DNA of 64,000 bases, from positions 62,001-126,000 of the forward strand of contig DEMD01000007.1 of NCBI GenBank assembly GCA_002354735.1. The letters run 5' to 3'. Both the position numbers and the translations under genes were made by a program. This document shows, piece by piece, positions 27,753 to 38,400 of the stretch (position 1 is its first letter; the number at the start of each line of letters is the position of its first letter). The stretch is from Gammaproteobacteria bacterium UBA2679 (GTDB lineage: Bacteria; Pseudomonadota; Gammaproteobacteria; Pseudomonadales; Oleiphilaceae). Below the pieces are notes generated by a model that searched no databases, was not told where the DNA came from, and worked only from the letters and a program-made list of their open reading frames with translations.

Positions 27753-28934
27753 ATGTCAGCACAAGTTTTCGTGAGTGAAACCGGCGAACGCTACGTCGAT
27801 CGAAAGCGTTATGCCTGGGTCCTGTCATTATTGATACCGGCCACGGTCGTCGTGGGCCCCCTGCTCTACCTGCAAACCGGTGTAGAGCTTGCGCTGTGGA
27901 CTCCGCTGTTCTTCTATTACACCATCATCCCGCTGCTCGACCGCCTGCTAGGTGAGGATCGCAGTAATCCACCAGAATCCGTCGTGCCCCTGCTCGAAGC
28001 AGATCATTACTACCGCTACTGCACCTATGCGTTGGTACCAATCCTTTGGGGCAGCTTTCTCTTTTCAGCATGGTTTGTGGGAACGCAGAATCTGCCGTGG
28101 CACGGCGTAGTCGCTGTCGCACTGTTGTGTGGACAGATCTGTGGTTTCGGGCTCAACCTCGGGCACGAACTGGGCCACAAGAAATCCAAGGGTGAGCAGT
28201 GGCTAGCCAGGATGGTGCTCAGCCTCGGCGCTTACGGGCATTTTTATATCGAGCATAACAAGGGTCATCACAAGGCTGTCGCCACACCCGAAGACTGCGC
28301 CTCGAGCCGAATGGGCGAAAACATCTACAGGTTCGCCCTGAGGGAGTTACCCGGTGCATTCCTGCGCGCCTGGCGTCTGGAGGCTGAGCGGCTGCGTAGT
28401 CGAAATCTCGCTGTCTGGTCCCGGCACAATGAAATCCTTCAGCCCCTTGCGCTAAGTGTCGTGCTGTACGCCTCGCTCGTATTGATCTTCGGCTGGATCA
28501 TGCTGCCCTTCCTGGCGATCACCATCTTCTGGGGTGCGTTTCAACTCACCTCCGCCAACTATATCGAGCATTACGGCCTGCTACGTCAGCGTCTACCCGA
28601 TGGTCGCTACGAACGCTGTCAGCCCCACCACTCCTGGAACAGCAATCACGTGTTTTCGAACTGGGCCCTCTTCCATCTGCAGCGGCACTCCGACCATCAT
28701 GCCAATCCGACTCGTCGCTTTCAGTCACTCCGGCACTTCGACAAGCTGCCGGAGCTGCCAAGTGGCTATACCGGCATGTATCTCCTGGCCTGGATACCGC
28801 CGGTATGGTTCCATTTCATGAATCCGCGCCTGCTCCAGGCGGTGAACGCCGATCCCGGCAAGATCAATTTCCTGCCATCCAGGCGCGAACAATTGATCCG
28901 GCGATACCGGCTCGCAACAGAGACAATGGGCTGA
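27753..28934 (+). CDS. alkB: Alkane 1-monooxygenase (AlkB)
   Basis: Di-iron integral-membrane hydroxylase that converts medium- to long-chain n-alkanes to 1-alkanols. 393 residues with six or so membrane helices and all histidine clusters of the family: HELGHKK (about residue 136), EHNKGHHK (about 166), the AlkB signature NYIEHYGL (about 268) and LQRHSDHHA (about 308). GGACGGGGAGAG lies just before the ATG. It needs rubredoxin and rubredoxin reductase, neither of which is in the window. A flavin monooxygenase and an esterase nearby suggest a hydrocarbon or ketone catabolic patch. Confidence 0.95.
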   Translation: MSAQVFVSETGERYVDRKRYAWVLSLLIPATVVVGPLLYLQTGVELALWTPLFFYYTIIPLLDRLLGEDRSNPPESVVPLLEADHYYRYCTYALVPILWGSFLFSAWFVGTQNLPWHGVVAVALLCGQICGFGLNLGHELGHKKSKGEQWLARMVLSLGAYGHFYIEHNKGHHKAVATPEDCASSRMGENIYRFALRELPGAFLRAWRLEAERLRSRNLAVWSRHNEILQPLALSVVLYASLVLIFGWIMLPFLAITIFWGAFQLTSANYIEHYGLLRQRLPDGRYERCQPHHSWNSNHVFSNWALFHLQRHSDHHANPTRRFQSLRHFDKLPELPSGYTGMYLLAWIPPVWFHFMNPRLLQAVNADPGKINFLPSRREQLIRRYRLATETMG

Positions 28935-29010
28935 TTAAGAAATTTTATTTCAGCGCCAAAGTCTTAGGACCCTCTTTCACGCTGGTTTTCGCGTAGTATC
29001 AGGTTGAACA

Positions 29011-29035
29011 GGAGCCGACTCACGAGGTCGGCTCC
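29011..29035. repeat. 9-bp inverted repeat (hairpin) downstream of alkB
   Basis: GGAGCCGAC and GTCGGCTCC with a 7-base loop. No T-run follows. It may stabilise the alkB mRNA 3' end or be a Rho-dependent terminator element. Confidence 0.5.
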
Positions 29036-29082
29036 CGACCTCGATCAACTGCCCATGAAGGGCTTTAGCGTGCGACACGACC

Positions 29083-30312
29083 ATGAAACTATTCCGCTGC
29101 AGCTGTGAAACCAGTCCCATCTTATACTTCGAAAATGTCCAGTGCGGCAGTTGCGGCCGCCTAACCGGCTTTTGCCCGGACTATCTTGAATTACGACCCT
29201 TTACACCTGTCGAGAGCGAGGAAAACGCCGAGTCTCAGGGAGCCGGACAGGCCGGATCAAATGCTTCCCCGGTGTGGCAGGATGATGAGGGGCGAAAATA
29301 CATTCAGTGTGCGAACTGGACTCAGCATCAGGTGTGCAATTGGATGTTGCCGCTCTCGCCCGCTGATAACGATCAGGCCGTGTACCATTTCAGCACCGAC
29401 CCGGATGGACTCTGCCCAGCCTGCCGTCTCAACGAGATCATACCGGACCTGAGCGTAGCGGCAAACGTGCCACTCTGGCACGCGCTGGAGAAAGCTAAAC
29501 GACGCTGTCTGTTTACATTGCTCGAGCTGAGGCTACCGGTAGCCTCGAACTATGACCCTGAAGATGAGAGCACACCGCCCCCGCTTTCCTTTCGCTTCAT
29601 GTCAGACAAGGATGCCACTACGCACTTCCAGCGCCCCCTGAAGGGTGAAGAACCAGTGCTGACCGGTCATGCCGATGGCGTTATTACCATCAATCTGGCC
29701 GAAGCCGACGACATTGCCCGTGTTCAGACCAGGGTAGCCATGCAGGAGCGATACCGAACGCTACTTGGGCATTTCCGTCATGAGTGTGGACACTACTATT
29801 GGGATGTCTTCAAGGTCGTCGACAACGAATTCGTCGATGCGTTCCGTGCCGTGTTCGGCGATGAAACGGCCAGTTATCAGGAGGCGCTGGACCGCCACTA
29901 TGAACAGGGGCCACCCAGCGACTGGCAAAATGATTTCGTAAGCACCTATGCCACAATGCATCCGTGGGAGGACTGGGCCGAAACCTGGGCTCACTACCTG
30001 CATATCATCGACACGCTCGAGACACAGCAGAGCTTCAGTCGGACTTCGGAAGTGTTGTCGGACAGCGTACGGCAGGTGGGGCTGCCATTCGCCGTGGGCA
30101 GCCGTGACAACACTGCCGCCAGTGACTTCGATGCCATCATGGATTTGTGGATCGACGCTTCGATTGTGCTGAACAGCCTGAACCGAAGCATGGGCTTGCC
30201 CGACCCCTACCCCTTCGTGCTACACAAGCCGATTCAGGACAAGCTTCGTTTCGTGCATGACACCATCAAGCGTTTCGACCGGGTGTCGGCGCAGTCCGCT
30301 GCAGGAAGCTGA
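29083..30312 (+). CDS. Putative zinc metallopeptidase with zinc ribbon (Peptidase_Mx type)
   Basis: 409 residues. The N-terminal zinc ribbon has CSCETSP then CGSCGRLTGFCPDY (residues about 7-30), followed by CNWMLP and CPACR (about 112-140). The catalytic HExxH reads HECGHYYWD (about residue 231), and the third ligand is probably in WEDWAETWAHY (about 303). This layout is that of the uncharacterised bacterial zinc-ribbon/metallopeptidase family. The protein has no signal peptide and so is likely cytosolic. Its 3' end overlaps the end of the converging esterase gene by 47 bases. Confidence 0.8.
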   Translation: MKLFRCSCETSPILYFENVQCGSCGRLTGFCPDYLELRPFTPVESEENAESQGAGQAGSNASPVWQDDEGRKYIQCANWTQHQVCNWMLPLSPADNDQAVYHFSTDPDGLCPACRLNEIIPDLSVAANVPLWHALEKAKRRCLFTLLELRLPVASNYDPEDESTPPPLSFRFMSDKDATTHFQRPLKGEEPVLTGHADGVITINLAEADDIARVQTRVAMQERYRTLLGHFRHECGHYYWDVFKVVDNEFVDAFRAVFGDETASYQEALDRHYEQGPPSDWQNDFVSTYATMHPWEDWAETWAHYLHIIDTLETQQSFSRTSEVLSDSVRQVGLPFAVGSRDNTAASDFDAIMDLWIDASIVLNSLNRSMGLPDPYPFVLHKPIQDKLRFVHDTIKRFDRVSAQSAAGS

Positions 30313-31288
30313 CCAGCTCAGCCACTGCCACGTCGGCCTCGTCAAGCAGGCCGGCGTGCATCTGGAACACATGCCACATGTTCTCGAACACGCGGAACGA
30401 AACCTCCTGTTTCGCAGCCCGCATGCGCTCGACGAGATCTTCAATCTCCGGAAGCAGGATTTCATCTGTCCCAGCTTGAATGCATACGGGCGGCAGACCT
30501 TCGAACTTACCGAACAACGGGGAAATATCAGGATTGGTGGCCGAGCGCTTGCCTCTGTAAAAGCGCGCACAGCGACCAATCCAGCCCCATGACAGCAGGA
30601 CATCGGTACTGTCATCGAGATATTTTGCATTCTGCAGGGATAGATCCACCCAGGGCGACAGCAGTATCAGCCCTGATGGCAAAGGCAGACCTTCCCGAAT
30701 CAGACGCTGGCAGCTTGATAGCGCGAGACCCGCGCCGGCAGAATCACCCGCGAAGGTAATGGCATCGGCACGATAGCCTTGATCCATCAGCCACCGGTAC
30801 AATTTGATAACATCATCCTGGGCCGCGGGAAAGACGAACTCAGGCGCCAGCCGGTAATCAGGCACAAAGACCTCCGCACCGCTGTCGCGCGCCAATCTCG
30901 AGGTGAGGCCCCGGTAGCTCCTGGCATTGCCGATACAGTAAGCGCCACCGTGAAGATAGATTACCGCTCGATTGTCACACTGTTTTGCCACGAGCGGGTG
31001 CGCAGCTGCTTTTCTCTGTTTGCCCAGGCCGAGCGTGTGGAGGCCCTGGTCTGCAAGAGAGATCAAGGTATCGCCCAGGCCTTCGACCCTCTTCAGCGAC
31101 AGTATCTCAACCGGTAGGCCTGTAATGACATCATTTTCGATGCTCACCCGACTGGCCATCACATTGACCTGCGTCATCATTGCGACCCATCTGCGTTGCA
31201 GACGGATACTCACCGAGGGCGAAAGCACCGGTTTGACCATGCGCCGGATCGTCTGCCGAAGGGCGGTTCTTGTTATGGCATTCTTCAC
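30266..31288 (-). CDS. Alpha/beta hydrolase, hormone-sensitive-lipase family esterase
   Basis: 340 residues. The oxyanion-hole motif is HGGAYCIG (residues 113-120), the nucleophile elbow GDSAGAG (Ser183), and the remaining triad residues are likely the Asp in AGTDEILLPE and the His in MWHVFQMH. PDYRLAPE is typical of the family. It should hydrolyse short- to medium-chain esters and could act on esters made by the neighbouring Baeyer-Villiger-type monooxygenase. The start is GTG at 31288, after a good GGGAGG. It follows the monooxygenase by 100 bases on the same strand. Confidence 0.87.
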   Translation of the reverse strand: MKNAITRTALRQTIRRMVKPVLSPSVSIRLQRRWVAMMTQVNVMASRVSIENDVITGLPVEILSLKRVEGLGDTLISLADQGLHTLGLGKQRKAAAHPLVAKQCDNRAVIYLHGGAYCIGNARSYRGLTSRLARDSGAEVFVPDYRLAPEFVFPAAQDDVIKLYRWLMDQGYRADAITFAGDSAGAGLALSSCQRLIREGLPLPSGLILLSPWVDLSLQNAKYLDDSTDVLLSWGWIGRCARFYRGKRSATNPDISPLFGKFEGLPPVCIQAGTDEILLPEIEDLVERMRAAKQEVSFRVFENMWHVFQMHAGLLDEADVAVAELVSFLQRTAPTPGRNA

Positions 31289-31388
31289 TGTGATTCTGTC
31301 CTCCCTGCAAGTTCGTCACGATGCCACAAAAGGAAGGAACGTGAAAAGTGGGTACTGCCATTCCGTTGCCGACAGTAAGTGACGACTG

Positions 31389-32861
31389 TCAGGACTGACG
31401 ATAGTTCCCCAGGTCAAAATGCCTGGTCAGGCGTTGATAACTGCTGACCATGCCGTACCAGTTCGTACTTATTCGCCCGGAGGCGGTCTTGTACCAGCTG
31501 TCACAACCGCTACCCCACACGGTCTTCTGCAACCTGGCCTGAAGTTCATTATCAAAGGTCGATTGAACGTCCGGCTTCAGGTCGAGCTGTTGGGCGCGGC
31601 CCTCTACTATGTGGCTGACAGCCTGCGCTATGTACCCGAACTGCGCCTCCAGCATGCTGATTATGCTGTTATGCCCAAGGTTGGTGTTTGGGCCATAGAC
31701 GATGAACATGTTCGGAAAACCGGTGACGCTTATACCAAGATAAGCGTTCGGCGAGTCCTTCCAGGCGGCTTTCAGTTCAAGGCCGCCTGTGCCCGAGATA
31801 TCGATGGTCGACAGGAAATCCGTTGCAGCAAATCCGGTACCGAATATGAGTGTGTCGACCTCGAGCTGACGGCTCCCGTGTTCATCCAGTAACTCCAGGC
31901 CTTGAGCATGCGTTCGCACACGCACGCCATGATGCAGGTGGACGTTGCTGCGATTGAAGGTCTCATAATACTCATTCGAAATCAGTATCCGCTTGCAGCC
32001 CATGGGATAATCAGGGGTCATCGAACCGACAATATCGGCCTTCAGCTCTTTCACGCGTTTCTGTCGGGCCTTTCTTTCGAAGAGCGTCATGAGGCCACCA
32101 GGTCGGGCGAAGGCCAGGAATCGGGCTTCGTGCTGGAGGAAGAGGGCGAGTCTATGGGCTTTCAGAAGGCCAGGCACCTTGGCAAACAACGCGCGCTGAA
32201 GGCCACTATATTCGGCATCGGGCTTATCGATGACGTAAGGCGCGCTACGCTGAATCACATGCAGTTCGCTGACCTGCTCGGCAATTCTGGGCACGAACTG
32301 GACTGCACTGGCACCCGTGCCGATAACCGCCACCCGCCTCCCCTGCAAATCAAGCCGATGGTCCCACTGGGCGGAATGCATGACAGTGCCTTCGAACGGT
32401 TCGCCTTCGAGCCGCGGCCACAAGGGCTCGCTCAGCTGGCCAGTAGCCGGTATGAATACTTTCGTCAGGTAGACTGAGCCCTGGGCCGTAATAATCGTCC
32501 AGAGCCCCTCTGCCTCGTCGAAGCTGGCGCTGACAACAGCCTGTCGCAGACGCACCTGCCGCTCCACGTCGAAGCGTTTTGCACAGTCCTGTATGTAGGC
32601 CAGTATTTCTGTCTGCGGTGCAAACTTCCGCGACCACCCCGCCCTGGCTGCGAAAGAGTAGGAGTAGAGGTGCGACGGGACATCACAGGCAGCACCGGGA
32701 TAGGTGTTCACTGCCCAGCAGCCCCCGATCTGGTCACCGCGTTCGAGCACCAGCACACCTTCGATGCCCTGCCGGCGCAGCGTGATGGCCATACCAATGC
32801 CGCCAAAGCCTGCGCCCACGACAATAGCGTCGTACACCGTTTGCCTGTCTATGGTACTCAT
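31389..32861 (-). CDS. Flavin-dependent Baeyer-Villiger-type monooxygenase
   Basis: 490 residues from MSTIDRQTV (ATG 32861, with AGGTGGG upstream). FAD motif GAGFGGIGMA (about residue 16-25), the class B signature FEGTVMHSAQWDH (about 156-168; consensus FxGxxxHxxxW), and NADPH motif GTGASA (about 185). The segment CWAVNTYPGAACDVPSHLYS is typical of ketone BVMOs rather than long-chain AlmA. It should insert oxygen into ketones to give esters using NADPH and FAD. The adjacent esterase would split such esters. The order on the strand is tag, this gene, esterase. Confidence 0.87.
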   Translation of the reverse strand: MSTIDRQTVYDAIVVGAGFGGIGMAITLRRQGIEGVLVLERGDQIGGCWAVNTYPGAACDVPSHLYSYSFAARAGWSRKFAPQTEILAYIQDCAKRFDVERQVRLRQAVVSASFDEAEGLWTIITAQGSVYLTKVFIPATGQLSEPLWPRLEGEPFEGTVMHSAQWDHRLDLQGRRVAVIGTGASAVQFVPRIAEQVSELHVIQRSAPYVIDKPDAEYSGLQRALFAKVPGLLKAHRLALFLQHEARFLAFARPGGLMTLFERKARQKRVKELKADIVGSMTPDYPMGCKRILISNEYYETFNRSNVHLHHGVRVRTHAQGLELLDEHGSRQLEVDTLIFGTGFAATDFLSTIDISGTGGLELKAAWKDSPNAYLGISVTGFPNMFIVYGPNTNLGHNSIISMLEAQFGYIAQAVSHIVEGRAQQLDLKPDVQSTFDNELQARLQKTVWGSGCDSWYKTASGRISTNWYGMVSSYQRLTRHFDLGNYRQS

Positions 32862-32948
32862 CTGTAACCCACCTGCCGGGAAAGAGACCAATACTACGGC
32901 CTGAGCCTTCACAACCAAATGGCATTTTACGGGATTGTGGCTAGCGCT

Positions 32949-33590
32949 TTACTCCAGCGCGAATGCAGCACCTTCAGCTTCACAGGCTTCACGGGCGATG
33001 CAAGCCAACAGATGATCATTCACGAGGCCCGTTGCCTGCATGAATGCGTACACAATGGTAGAGCCTACGAACGAGAAGCCAAGCTTCTTCAGGTCTTTTG
33101 CCAGCTGATCTGACAGCGGCGTTGTCGCCGGTACTTCAGTCATCGAGCGCCAGTGGTTCTGTATTGGTCGTCCGTTGACGTACTGCCATAGAAACTGATT
33201 GAAAGGCCCCTGCTTCTGCTCGAGCTCGAGAAAAGCACGAGCATTCTTGATGACAGACTTGATCTTGAGCCGATTTCGAACAATGGCAGGGTTTTGCATG
33301 AGGCGGTCCACATCAGCCTCGCTCATATCTGCAATGCGTAGCGGATCGAAGTCGTAGAAGGCCGCCTCATAACCAGCCTGCTTCCGCAGGATGGTTATCC
33401 AGGACAAACCGGCCTGTTGCCCGTCGAGGCAAAGTTTGGCAAACAGGCGTTGACTGGAGGCTTCAGGCCGCCCCCAGTGATAATCGTGGTAAGCCTGGTA
33501 CAGCGGATCACTGCCACACCAGCTACATCGGACGACCTCGGACGTGCTGGTGGAGCTCTGGTGGGTCCTGGCGTAAGCTTCAGTAGTCAT
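32949..33590 (-). CDS. tag: 3-methyladenine DNA glycosylase I
   Basis: Base-excision enzyme removing 3-methyladenine. About 213 residues with the Tag pattern CSWCGSDPLYQAYHDYHWGRP (zinc Cys/His ligands near the N-terminus), DGQQAGLSWITILRKQ, FDPLRIADMSEADV and the C-terminal zinc ligands in HLLACIARE. ATG at 33590 is preferred over a TTG at 33596, with GGAAGG upstream. It is divergent from the DUF4112 gene and upstream of the monooxygenase on the same strand. Confidence 0.93.
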   Translation of the reverse strand: MTTEAYARTHQSSTSTSEVVRCSWCGSDPLYQAYHDYHWGRPEASSQRLFAKLCLDGQQAGLSWITILRKQAGYEAAFYDFDPLRIADMSEADVDRLMQNPAIVRNRLKIKSVIKNARAFLELEQKQGPFNQFLWQYVNGRPIQNHWRSMTEVPATTPLSDQLAKDLKKLGFSFVGSTIVYAFMQATGLVNDHLLACIAREACEAEGAAFALE

Positions 33591-33625
33591 AGGCAACAGC
33601 CTTCCATGTCAGCAAGGGAACATTC

Positions 33626-34195
33626 ATGAGATCAGACGAACGTGCTCCGGAAGTCTTCGAGGCCAGGGACGACAGCCCGAACGCAAACCCCGGTGTAGTC
33701 ACCCGCATTATCAACCAGAGCCGGATAAACGGCCGCTTTCGAAACGACGAAGCGGCTCAGCGCGAGTTGCTCAACCATCTCAACCGCGTTGCCGACAAGC
33801 TGGACAGCCAGTTTCGCGTGCCTGGCGTCGGCCTTCGCTTCGGCTGGGACTCAATCATAGGTGTGGTCCCCGTTGTCGGCGACATCGCTGGCGCAGGCCT
33901 GTCGCTCTATCTGATTGCCCGAGCGGTGCAGATCGGCGCGTCCGGCGAAATCATACGCAAGATGCTTCGCAATCTCATAATCGAAGTAGCAGGCGGCGCC
34001 CTACCCATCGTAGGCGACGCCTTCGATCTGGTATATAAGGCGAATAACCGGAACATGCGCCTGTTGACCGACTACCTGGAGGCGCAGCTCAAGCCGCCAC
34101 CGGAGCCCAGACGGGGCTGGAAGGCGCTGATCGTGCCGGGCCTCGCGCTCGGTCTGATCCTGGGCTTCTCATGGCTACTGCTACGGCTGACCTGA
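33626..34195 (+). CDS. DUF4112 membrane protein
   Basis: 189 residues. A DUF4112 core (LDSQFRVPGVGLRFGWDSIIG followed by VVPVVGDIAGAGLSLYL, about residues 58-95) continues to EVAGGALPIVGDAFDLVYKANNRN. One C-terminal transmembrane helix (about 168-186). AAGGGAAC precedes the ATG. The function is unknown. It converges on rsmC, with only 3 bases between the stops. Confidence 0.8.
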   Translation: MRSDERAPEVFEARDDSPNANPGVVTRIINQSRINGRFRNDEAAQRELLNHLNRVADKLDSQFRVPGVGLRFGWDSIIGVVPVVGDIAGAGLSLYLIARAVQIGASGEIIRKMLRNLIIEVAGGALPIVGDAFDLVYKANNRNMRLLTDYLEAQLKPPPEPRRGWKALIVPGLALGLILGFSWLLLRLT

Positions 34196-34198
34196 AGG

Positions 34199-35434
34199 CT
34201 AGTGCCCTGTCTGGCGCTTCAGTACCCGCTTTACCATCATGACCGTAAAGCGGGCATCCTCCTGCAACACAGTGACTTCGAATTTGTGCTTCTGCAGGAA
34301 CTGCTGATACGGCAGAAAGCTGTTGGCCACCAGCAGAACCCTACCCCCGGGCTTGAGCAGGCTTGCTAGCGATTCGAAGAAAACAAGTGTCGGCTCCAGC
34401 GATTTTCTCAGGCCCTCGTGGAATGGCGGATTACTGATGATCCAATCGAACGCGCCATGTTCACCGGTGTCGATCAACGGCCTTACGCCATCTGCCATGA
34501 TGACCTGTGCCTCGGGCGCCAACTGGCTGAGGTTGAACGCAGTCGACTCACAGGCAGAGGCGCTGGTATCAACGGCCACGATATCCAGCCTGCCGTCAAA
34601 TTGCGCCAGTGCAGCGGAGATTACGCCGTTGCCGCAACCAAAATCGAGCACGCGGCCCTTCAGTACGCCACTCTGCCTGCCATCCTTCCCAGCAGCCACG
34701 GAATCGCCAGGACAGTCGTTCAGCCACTCACACAGCGTAGAGAGCAGTAGCTCGGTACCCTCGTCAAGCTGTCCAAAACTGAAGACGCCTGCACCCGAGT
34801 TCAAGGAGAGCGGCTTGCCTGTAAGCGGATTAGTGAACTCGAACTGTGCTCTGTCTGCAGCAAGTGCTGCTGTAAGCCACTGCAAGAGCGCCCCATCATC
34901 GCGCTGTACGGTGACGCGCCAGATCTGGCAGTGGCGCAGTGAATCCACCTTGCCGGCGTCAATGCCCGCCTTCACGAGGGATTTACCAATACCGTCAACA
35001 CCACTACGCTTCTCGCCGACAAGCAACACCTCATGCGATGCGGCAGAGCTTTGAACAAGCGTTTGTAGCAGGCTGTACAGCGCCTGCTTGGCCTTGGGCA
35101 TGAAAACAAGCAACTGTGGCTCCGGCGGCAGTTCGTCGAAACTGATGCGACCAATGCCCTCGACTGAGCTGGCTACCCTGATTGCGCCTGCGGGCCAGTG
35201 CTTCAGGAACCGATCGGCTGCAGCCGCTGTCTCGACGACGGCAAGACGCTGCTGAGCCTCCAGCAGGCCAGCCATACCATCGGCCGGCGGCCAGACCAGC
35301 ACACAATCCGCCTTCAGCAGATCCTCGCGCTTCAGAATAGCCGCCGAGGGTGGCGAGAGATCGTCTGTCGTAGTAAGCGTTGTAGCCTGTGATCCTAAAA
35401 AACGTACCTGCAACTTCAGTAATCCTTTTTCCAT
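34199..35434 (-). CDS. rsmC: 16S rRNA (guanine-N2)-methyltransferase, RsmC type
   Basis: Class I SAM methyltransferase for a guanosine of 16S rRNA. The duplicated N-terminal pseudo-catalytic half (LLVGEKRSGVDGI, about 140) is followed by the catalytic half: VLDFGCGNGVISAAL (SAM site), catalytic DWIISNPPFHEGL and VANSFLPYQQFL. The FLPY ending favours RsmC over RlmG. At 411 residues it is longer than the about 340 of E. coli because of inserts near residues 190 and 240. The start overlaps the end of tamB by 19 bases. Confidence 0.85.
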   Translation of the reverse strand: MEKGLLKLQVRFLGSQATTLTTTDDLSPPSAAILKREDLLKADCVLVWPPADGMAGLLEAQQRLAVVETAAAADRFLKHWPAGAIRVASSVEGIGRISFDELPPEPQLLVFMPKAKQALYSLLQTLVQSSAASHEVLLVGEKRSGVDGIGKSLVKAGIDAGKVDSLRHCQIWRVTVQRDDGALLQWLTAALAADRAQFEFTNPLTGKPLSLNSGAGVFSFGQLDEGTELLLSTLCEWLNDCPGDSVAAGKDGRQSGVLKGRVLDFGCGNGVISAALAQFDGRLDIVAVDTSASACESTAFNLSQLAPEAQVIMADGVRPLIDTGEHGAFDWIISNPPFHEGLRKSLEPTLVFFESLASLLKPGGRVLLVANSFLPYQQFLQKHKFEVTVLQEDARFTVMMVKRVLKRQTGH

Positions 35435-38400
35435 TTCAGCTCAACGCCGCCGAAGCCAGTCTTGCCAGTAGAGGTCTCAAGGCTGATGTTGGGTCTGAGT
35501 TCGATTTCAACGCTGCCCTTCCAAGGCTGATTGACCTCTGGCGTGCGCTCCAGTTCAAGGTACACTTTATCACTGATGTACTTGCCCACGCCGACATTTA
35601 CACCTTTGCCTTCGTCAGTCTCCTGCGTGCCCACCGTCAGTGAATCCACCCCGAGCAGCTGCTGCGCGCTGCCGAGCGGATCGAAGCCACCGCCGCCGCC
35701 CTGCAGTGACCTGACCGCCGAAGCCAGCTGCACCGCCTGAATTGGGGTAATACTCTGTATCGACTTACCGAAAAGTATGCGCGAAATGATTTCATCCTGA
35801 GGCAACGTTGGCACCGAGCTCAGTTCAATCTTGAGGTCCGCAGTGGTTCCTGAAACCTGTGCCTGATAGGTATAGGTATCGTCGGAATACTCACCGGTGA
35901 TGACCAGCGCGACGGCATCGTTGGCGAAAGAGACCTGCCCGCGAGCCAGCTCGAACCGCTTGTTGAACAGGTCCATGTGTCCACGCTTGATGCCCAGCTC
36001 ACCGGAGTAAATGGGATTACTGGCCGTACCGACGACCCTGATCTTGCCCTGCAGCTCGGCATCGAGACCGCGTCCCTTGAGGAAGACCTGTTGCGGTGCA
36101 TTGATGATGATATCCAGCGGAATGACAGGCATGGCACCGGCCTCCGACTCCTCGACAGGAGGCTGTGTTGTGCCTGCGATACCACCTGACGACGGCTTAC
36201 CGGCCTGGCGCTTCGATGGCAGATTGTCCACCACCGTCACGTCGATGGTCGGTATGGACGACTTGAGTGCGTTATCCAGCAGTATCTTCATGGGCTTTGC
36301 TTCAAGTCGGCCGGTGACGGCCACCTCTTCCGCATCGCCCTTGGCCGACAGATCACCGGAAATCGTAGCGCTCAGACCTGGCTGGCGTAGCAGATTAGCG
36401 TCTTTAAGATCCGCCTTGACGTCGAGCGTCATCGCAGCCCAGTCTGCCTGACCGTCGAGCTGGATACGGCCATCTTCTGCTACTTCAATGGTGCCTTCTT
36501 CGATGCTGAGGCGGCTCCCGTCGAGCCCAAGTCGAGTGTCGATCTTGCTGAGCTCCGTTCCCAGAGTCTTGTTTTCGTAAAAGCCATCCTTCAATGCCAG
36601 GAAGCCCTTGGCACGAGGGTCATCCGTGTTCCCCTGCACATCAAGGTCCAGCTGAAGATCGCCGCGAATCGTTTGCAGCGGATCGTTCAGAAATACATTC
36701 ACGAAGTCGAGCTGGCTCGTACCCTTGATGGTCGCTTCGAGTGGCCACGGTGCGGACGGTGCGGACCCAGCACTGGAAGACAGGATCTTGTACAGGCGCT
36801 TGCGATAAGGCGACAGATCAGCCGCAACAGTGAGCTCAAGGGGCTTTTTGATATCGGTTCTTGCATCGGCCTGCTGCAGCTTCTGCAGTGCTTCGGATAT
36901 GAAATCAAGCTCGAGCTTCAGGCGCTCTTTGGTTGTAGTCCAAACCGCTTTAATCTGCGCTTTCGCCGGCTCAGCCAGCGCAAGATCGGCGTTACGATTG
37001 GTTCGAAGCTTTTTGCGCGCCTCAAGCAGCACATCAAGTTCCGGGGCGGGCTGGACAAAAGTGAAACGGCCGCCGGTCTGCAGCGAGTCCGGTTGCAGGT
37101 CCAGGGTCAGGCCGCCATCAAGTATGCCACTGGCTTCCGGAGGCAGTTCCAGGCCTGCCAGTGTAAGCAGGCGTAGATCGATATCGCTGACATCGAGTTT
37201 GAGATCGGTCTTCAGCCCCTGAATCTGCCCGCGCTCTCTCAATGCATCAAGATCGGCCTGCAGGCTCCCCCGCAGGGCTACGACTGCTTCGGTGGGCATC
37301 GCCGGCAGCACCTGGGGCCCTTCGGCAGCTTCGTCCGTATCGTCCTCATCATCCTCAAGCCGGCTCGCGGCGCCAGGTCCCGGGCTCGCCTTCAGCGTAA
37401 GACCCGATATCGTCACGAGGTCGTCACGACGCCTCGCATCAAGCGCAATGCTGTAAGTCAAGGCGTCGTACAAGCCTGCAACGTCAAGATCGACGTCGAA
37501 GGCCGGGTCAGTCATCCGGCCACTGGCTTCGGCATCGAGGTCGACTGTGGCAGAGAGGCTGGCAAGCTGGTCCGCGGTGGCTTCAGGCAGGAAAGGCCTG
37601 ACTATATCGAGCTCGAAGTCATTGACGCTGGCCTTGAGTTTGAGCGTGCCGTCACGAAGCCCAACCCACCCTGAAACAGCAGACTCAGACCCACGATAAG
37701 TCAGTTGACTTTTCACTATCTCAATCCGCTGTGCCTCACTAAGATTCGCCTTGACGCTCGCCGTGAGCTCAGCTGGACGTCCCTCTGGACAAACGCTGAG
37801 CGCCAGGTCACCCGCGACCACGGGCGTGGCAAAGGGGCCTTCGGCAGTCAGTTGCTTGACCGAAAGCCGGCCAAGATTACCAAGTCGCGCCCGCCTTGCC
37901 TGAATGGATCCAGCCTCGGCGCCGCCGGCCGCGGCTGTGGCTGCGGTTGTCTGGTTCTGGCTACATCGCAGGATTTCGGGCTCGGCGATGAGCGCATTGA
38001 TTTGGGGAAGGTCCAACTCGAGCGCATCGACCAGTGCCAGTGCGCTGTTCAATGGCACCGTCAGCGCCTCCACCTGCACCGCCATTTTTTCAGCGTCGAT
38101 CCTGCCCGCTGCACGCAGCGAAATATCAGCCCAGTCGAGTTTGGTTTCGGAAAAGCTCAGTGCCTCGCCTGCTATTCCCAGCTCACTCGACAGGTCGAGC
38201 GACGCCTTGAAGAAAGTGGCTTCTACGCTCAGCCCGCCTGCTGCGGTGATAGCTGCCGGTTCGCTCCAGGGCATACTACCTTCAAGATTGGCGGTGACCT
38301 GTCGCGGATGCAGCTCGTCAAGCGGCAAACTTGCTGTAGCCTGCTTGTCGAGGAGGGGTTGGACAAGCTGAAGTGGCAGCGCTTCGATGGCGGCATCGAA

